Origin: Subdoligranulum variabile
GTDB lineage: Bacteria; Bacillota; Clostridia; Oscillospirales; Ruminococcaceae
Reading direction: 5' to 3'
Length of the DNA: 64,000 nucleotides
Assembly (NCBI GenBank): GCA_003343905.1
Contig: QAKI01000016.1
Location: forward strand, 1 to 64,000
The notes beneath the pieces were generated by a model. That model saw only the letters and a list, made by a program, of their open reading frames with translations, searched no databases and was not told the origin of the DNA. This document shows positions 60,921 to 64,000 of this stretch, in pieces; the first letter of the stretch is position 1; each line of letters begins with the position of its first letter. The translations under genes were made by a program, and so were the position numbers.

Positions 60921-61670
60921 ATGCAGAAAGAAACCAGCCCCCTGCCCACCTGCGAGATCATGGGCGTCCACATCGCGGTCACCGACATGGCCGGGACCGT
61001 ACAGTGCATCCGGGAGCATCTGGAATCCTGGCGCGGGCAGTACATCTGCGTAGCCAACGTACACACCACCGTGACCGCCTACGGCGACCCGGCCTACCGC
61101 CAGGTCCAGAACGGCGCGGTGCTGGCCCTGCCGGACGGGGGGCCGCTGTCCCGCTACAGCCGCCGCAAGGGGTTCCCCCAGGCCCAGCGGGTGACCGGCC
61201 CCGACCTGATGCAGCAGATGCTGCGCGATAAGGGCGAACGGCCGTACCGCCACTACTTCTACGGTTCCACGCCCGAAACGCTGCGCCTGCTGCGGCAGAA
61301 GATCGAACAGCAGTACCCCGGCGCCGTCGTGGCCGGGATGGAATCGCCGCCTTTCCGCCCCCTCACGCCGGAGGAGGACGCCGAAGCCGTGGCGCGCATC
61401 AACGCCGCCCGGCCCGATTTCGTCTGGGTGGGGCTGGGCGCGCCCAAGCAGGAACAGTGGATGGCCCGCCATCAGGGGGCCGTCCATGCGCTGATGATCG
61501 GCGTGGGCGCCGCCTTTGACTACGAGGCCGGCAACATCCGCCGCGCCCCGGCCTGGATGCAGCGGTGCAGCCTGGAATGGCTTTACCGGCTGTTGCAGGA
61601 CCCCAAGCGGCTTTTCAAACGGTATTTTGTCACCAACACCCGCTTTCTCTGGTGGGCATGGCGGCACTGA
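60921..61670 (+). CDS. WecG/TagA/CpsF-family glycosyltransferase
   Basis: 249 residues (GT26). Motifs: VANVHTTVTAYGDP, ALPDGGPLSRYS, VTGPDLM, YFYGSTPETLRLL and WVGLGAPKQEQWM are classical. It adds ManNAc (TagA) or a similar sugar to a lipid-linked intermediate of wall teichoic acid or a capsule. No other polysaccharide genes are near, so the polymer is unknown. AAAAGGGAG is before the ATG. Single gene with its own terminator. Confidence 0.94.
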   Translation: MQKETSPLPTCEIMGVHIAVTDMAGTVQCIREHLESWRGQYICVANVHTTVTAYGDPAYRQVQNGAVLALPDGGPLSRYSRRKGFPQAQRVTGPDLMQQMLRDKGERPYRHYFYGSTPETLRLLRQKIEQQYPGAVVAGMESPPFRPLTPEEDAEAVARINAARPDFVWVGLGAPKQEQWMARHQGAVHALMIGVGAAFDYEAGNIRRAPAWMQRCSLEWLYRLLQDPKRLFKRYFVTNTRFLWWAWRH

Positions 61671-61673
61671 AAA

Positions 61674-61714
61674 AGCAAAGACCGGGACGCCCCGCGGGGC
61701 GTCCCGGTCTTTTA
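61674..61714. terminator. Bidirectional terminator
   Basis: A 15-bp stem around AAGACCGGGACGCCC and its complement, with A4 on the left and T4 on the right, ends both the glycosyltransferase and the rubredoxin genes. Confidence 0.9.
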
Positions 61715-61724
61715 TCGCTGTGGA

Positions 61725-61883
61725 TCAGTCCTCTTCCACAAAAACATCTTTGCCCAGGCCGCAGACGGGGCAGACCCAGTCCGCAGGCACATCTTCCCAC
61801 GGGGTGCCCGGCGCGATGCCGTTGGCGGGGTCGCCCAGGGCGGGATCATACACATAGCCGCAGGGGCAGGCGTACTTTTTCAT
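61725..61883 (-). CDS. Rubredoxin
   Basis: 52 residues; a small gene read directly from the sequence. MKKYACPCGYVYDP opens it, then NGIAPGTPWEDVPADWVCPVCGLGKD. The second iron site is C-x2-C (Cys38, Cys41), but the first is C-x-C (Cys6, Cys8), one residue shorter than the usual C-x2-C. It carries electrons to superoxide reductase. AAAAAGGAG lies before the ATG, and it follows desulfoferrodoxin by 50 bases. Confidence 0.93.
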   Translation of the reverse strand: MKKYACPCGYVYDPALGDPANGIAPGTPWEDVPADWVCPVCGLGKDVFVEED

Positions 61884-61933
61884 AAAAAACGCTCCTTTTT
61901 AAGAATCAGTTCAAAAAATTTCGTTGCAGGCGC

Positions 61934-62308
61934 TTACGCTTTCCACAGCCCGTGCAGGTTGCAGTAGGCATAGACGGCTTCCACCGTGTCGCCCTCGGTC
62001 AGGGCGAAATCCGCCGCCGGGGCCTCGCCGGGCTTCAGGTGCTTGATCTGGCTGCCCTGCGCGGTCTGCAGCGCGATCCAGACGATGTAATGGGCGTCCA
62101 TCATCGGGTGGGCCACGCTGCCCACTTCCACATGGACCTTGTTGCCTTCCACCGTATAGACGGGAATATGCTTTTCATGCGCGGCTTCCACCGTGCCCGG
62201 CACCAGCGGGGTCATCTTCTGGCCGCAGCAGAACACGGGCACGCCCTTGTCCTGTACCATCGTAATGATATTGCCGCAGTGCTCACAAATAAAATACTTC
62301 TGCTCCAT
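61934..62308 (-). CDS. Desulfoferrodoxin (superoxide reductase)
   Basis: 124 residues. N-terminal desulforedoxin-like iron site (Cys8, Cys11, Cys27, Cys28) and the C-terminal catalytic iron site (His44, His47, VAHPM His, and the CNLH pair). Reduces superoxide to hydrogen peroxide. Glu45 next to the first His (HEKHIP) is the known loop residue. First gene of a two-gene unit with rubredoxin. Confidence 0.95.
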   Translation of the reverse strand: MEQKYFICEHCGNIITMVQDKGVPVFCCGQKMTPLVPGTVEAAHEKHIPVYTVEGNKVHVEVGSVAHPMMDAHYIVWIALQTAQGSQIKHLKPGEAPAADFALTEGDTVEAVYAYCNLHGLWKA

Positions 62309-62391
62309 CGTTTACCTCCCTGGTTCACGTCGTTGTTCATTTCGGAACGGGCAGGCGTGCGGCGTATAGCCGCCCGCTGCCCCTTGATTCC

Positions 62392-62419
62392 ATTATATCA
62401 TACAATTCTGCTTTGTAAA
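62392..62419 (-). promoter_or_regulatory. Promoter of the desulfoferrodoxin operon
   Basis: Minus strand: -35 TTTACA (62414-62419), 16-bp spacer, extended -10 TGATATAAT (TATAAT at 62392-62397). Confidence 0.6.
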
Positions 62420-62486
62420 GGGCTTTTTTAGGAATTATTATTATTTTTTTACTTTTCTTTTCCCATTTTCCCCGCCGCGCCCCAAG

Positions 62487-62515
62487 TTGACGCTCCCCCG
62501 GCCGCGCGGTATAAT
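62487..62515 (+). promoter_or_regulatory. Sigma-A promoter of the TetM-like gene
   Basis: -35 TTGACG (62487-62492), 17-bp spacer, -10 TATAAT (62510-62515). The gap 62309-62648 otherwise holds the divergent promoter and the hairpin leader. Confidence 0.8.
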
Positions 62516-62568
62516 GAAAATAAATATCGCTGTGCCCGCCGCACCGCTCTATTCCCATCACCCGTCAC

Positions 62569-62620
62569 GGACCCGCCGCAGGCGCTGCCATACCGCGGCG
62601 GGTCCCGCGGCGTTTGCCGC
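62569..62620 (+). promoter_or_regulatory. Structured leader of the TetM-like gene
   Basis: A perfect 11-bp stem (62569-62579 with 62595-62605) is followed by a 5-bp stem (62607-62611 with 62616-62620) in the 5' leader of about 125 bases. No T-run follows, so translational or attenuation control is only a possibility. Confidence 0.45.
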
Positions 62621-62648
62621 GCCGCAAACCATACAGGGAGGAAACCGA

Positions 62649-64000
62649 ATGCCAAAACAACAGGAAACGCCCACACCCCGCAAGTACATCTGCACGGGGC
62701 TGCTGGCCCATGTGGACAGCGGCAAGACCACCCTGGCCGAAGGGCTGCTGTACCGCGCGGGGGCGCTGCGCAAACTGGGGCGGGTGGACCACCGGGACGC
62801 CTTTCTGGACACCGACGCCCAGGAGCGGGCGCGGGGCATCACGATCTTTGCCAAGCAGGCCGTGCTGACGCTGCCCGCAGCCGACGGCGCCGCCGAGACC
62901 TGCATCACGCTGCTGGACACCCCCGGCCACGTGGACTTTTCCGCCGAAGCGGAGCGCGCCCTGCGGGTACTGGACTATGCGGTGCTGGTCATCAGCGGCA
63001 CCGACGGCGTGCAGGCCCACACCGAGACCCTGTGGAAGCTGCTGGCCCGCTACCGGGTGCCCACCCTGCTGTTCATCAACAAGATGGACCTGCCGGGGGC
63101 CGACGCGGCGGTGCGCCTGCGGGAACTGCGCGGGCGGTTCGGGGACGGCTGTGTGGATTTCACCCACGGCCCCGACCCCGAAGCTCTGGCTCTGTGCAGC
63201 GAACCGCTGATGGAAGAAGTGCTGGCCGATGGCACGCCCGCGCAGGACACGCTGGTGACGGCCATTGCCCGGCGGCAGGTATTCCCCTGCTTTTTCGGTT
63301 CCGCGCTGCGGCTGGAAGGGCTGGACGCCCTGCTACGCGGCCTGCAAACGCTGACGCGGATGCCGCCCGCCTGGCCGGAGTTCGGCGCGCGGGTGTTCAA
63401 GATCAGCCAGGACGACGCCGGGACGCGGCTGACCTGGCTGAAAGTCACCGGCGGCGAACTGGCGGTCAAAGCCCTGCTGCCGGGCGGCGAAAAGGCCGAC
63501 GCCCTGCGCCTGTACAGCGGCAGCAAGTTCCGGCTGGTGAGCGCCGCCGTGCCCGGCATGGTGGTGGCGGTGGCCGGGCCCGCCGCCACATGGCCCGGCC
63601 AGGGGTTGGGGGCCGAAGCCGACGCCGAAGCCCCACTACTGGAACCCGTGCTGAACTACCGGGCAAGCTGCGCCGGGGCCGACCCGCACACGCTGCTGCG
63701 GGCGCTGCAAACGCTGGAGGACGAGGACCCGCAGCTGCACGTCGCCTGGCGCGACGACCTGGCCGAAGTCCACGTGCAGCTTATGGGCGAAGTGCAGTTG
63801 GAGATCCTGCAAACGCTGCTGCAAAGCCGCTTCGGCCTGGAAGTGACCTTCTCGGAGGGCGGCATTCTGTACAAAGAAACGCTGACCGCCCCGGTGGAGG
63901 GCATCGGCCACTACGAACCGCTGCGCCACTACGCCGAGGTGCATCTGCTGCTGGAACCCGCCCCGCGGGGCAGCGGCATCCAACTGGCGGCCGACTGCCC
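62649..64000 (+). CDS. TetM/TetO-like ribosomal-protection-type translational GTPase (5' part)
   Basis: At least 450 residues, open at the right edge. G1 AHVDSGKTT (20-28), G2 RARGITI, G3 DTPGH, G4 NKMD and G5 GSAL mark an EF-G-like GTPase; the CTGLLAHVDSGKTTLAEGLL opening and RVDHRDAFLDTD follow TetM rather than EF-G. Divergent members occur in many gut Firmicutes as chromosomal genes without a mobile context, and resistance cannot be assumed. AGGGAGGAAACC precedes the ATG. Confidence 0.9.
   Translation, partial: MPKQQETPTPRKYICTGLLAHVDSGKTTLAEGLLYRAGALRKLGRVDHRDAFLDTDAQERARGITIFAKQAVLTLPAADGAAETCITLLDTPGHVDFSAEAERALRVLDYAVLVISGTDGVQAHTETLWKLLARYRVPTLLFINKMDLPGADAAVRLRELRGRFGDGCVDFTHGPDPEALALCSEPLMEEVLADGTPAQDTLVTAIARRQVFPCFFGSALRLEGLDALLRGLQTLTRMPPAWPEFGARVFKISQDDAGTRLTWLKVTGGELAVKALLPGGEKADALRLYSGSKFRLVSAAVPGMVVAVAGPAATWPGQGLGAEADAEAPLLEPVLNYRASCAGADPHTLLRALQTLEDEDPQLHVAWRDDLAEVHVQLMGEVQLEILQTLLQSRFGLEVTFSEGGILYKETLTAPVEGIGHYEPLRHYAEVHLLLEPAPRGSGIQLAADC

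Overview
The window is chromosomal DNA from a GC-rich anaerobic Firmicute. The best guess is an Oscillospiraceae gut bacterium of the Faecalibacterium/Subdoligranulum/Gemmiger type; this is an inference from gene content, not a database match. Supporting content: oxygen-sensitive nrdD/nrdG ribonucleotide reductase, desulfoferrodoxin with rubredoxin, a quinone-independent glp operon, hexuronate catabolism, Gram-positive Shine-Dalgarno sites (AGGAGG), and sigma-A promoters with 17-bp spacers and frequent extended -10 TGn.

Layout. 1-5.4 kb: hexuronate catabolism (SDR tail, uxaB-uxaA divergent from uxaC). 5.5-8.9 kb: two-component system plus a bacitracin-type ABC transporter whose permease is frameshifted, with an 11-bp-spaced direct repeat upstream of the ATPase gene. 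9-12.2 kb: divergent nrdG and nrdD, with a tandem NrdR-box pair before nrdD. 12.4-21.4 kb: housekeeping and small-molecule genes (nim-like flavoprotein, ECF S-component, HAD phosphatase, ilvE, DJ-1, a methylglyoxal-synthase-like gene with altered catalytic residues, a ricin-type lectin, a DEAD helicase, a second two-component system). 21.6-29.4 kb: a YhgE/Pip protein with a divergent TetR, ychF-mtnN, and a PadR-DUF1700-DUF4097 operon. 29.4-36.4 kb: DUF523, a protein of unknown function, a degenerate GGDEF protein, a solute-binding-like lipoprotein with malQ, a CAT-like acetyltransferase, and an AlaX-type editing protein whose 3' end runs into an AT-rich insert. 36.3-40.4 kb: AT-rich islands (a DUF4268 nuclease-like gene and an anchored hypothetical) around trmB, a CmpB-like membrane protein and a GNAT.

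40.5-46.5 kb holds the most unusual locus: five tightly packed minus-strand genes for a DivIVA-like coiled coil, a secreted/anchored VWA-like protein with a cytoplasmic FHA-like domain, a zinc-ribbon/FHA-like protein, a double-FHA ABCG-type ATPase, and its permease. It looks like an FHA-controlled ABC export or envelope machine. 46.8-47.5 kb is an AT-rich, frameshifted flavodoxin-ferredoxin gene. 47.7-51.4 kb is a BlaI/M56-controlled ABC exporter with a perfect BlaI-like palindrome in front of the ATPase and a metalloprotease lacking the second His of HExxH.

51.7-64 kb: degV, tRNA-Asn, an alpha/beta hydrolase with a flavin reductase, an AGCS symporter, a glpK-glpA-like-glpB-like-DUF1667 operon for anaerobic glycerol use, a WecG/TagA glycosyltransferase, desulfoferrodoxin plus a short rubredoxin, and the 5' part of a TetM-like translational GTPase that runs off the window. 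No CRISPR array, rRNA, IS element or phage was seen.
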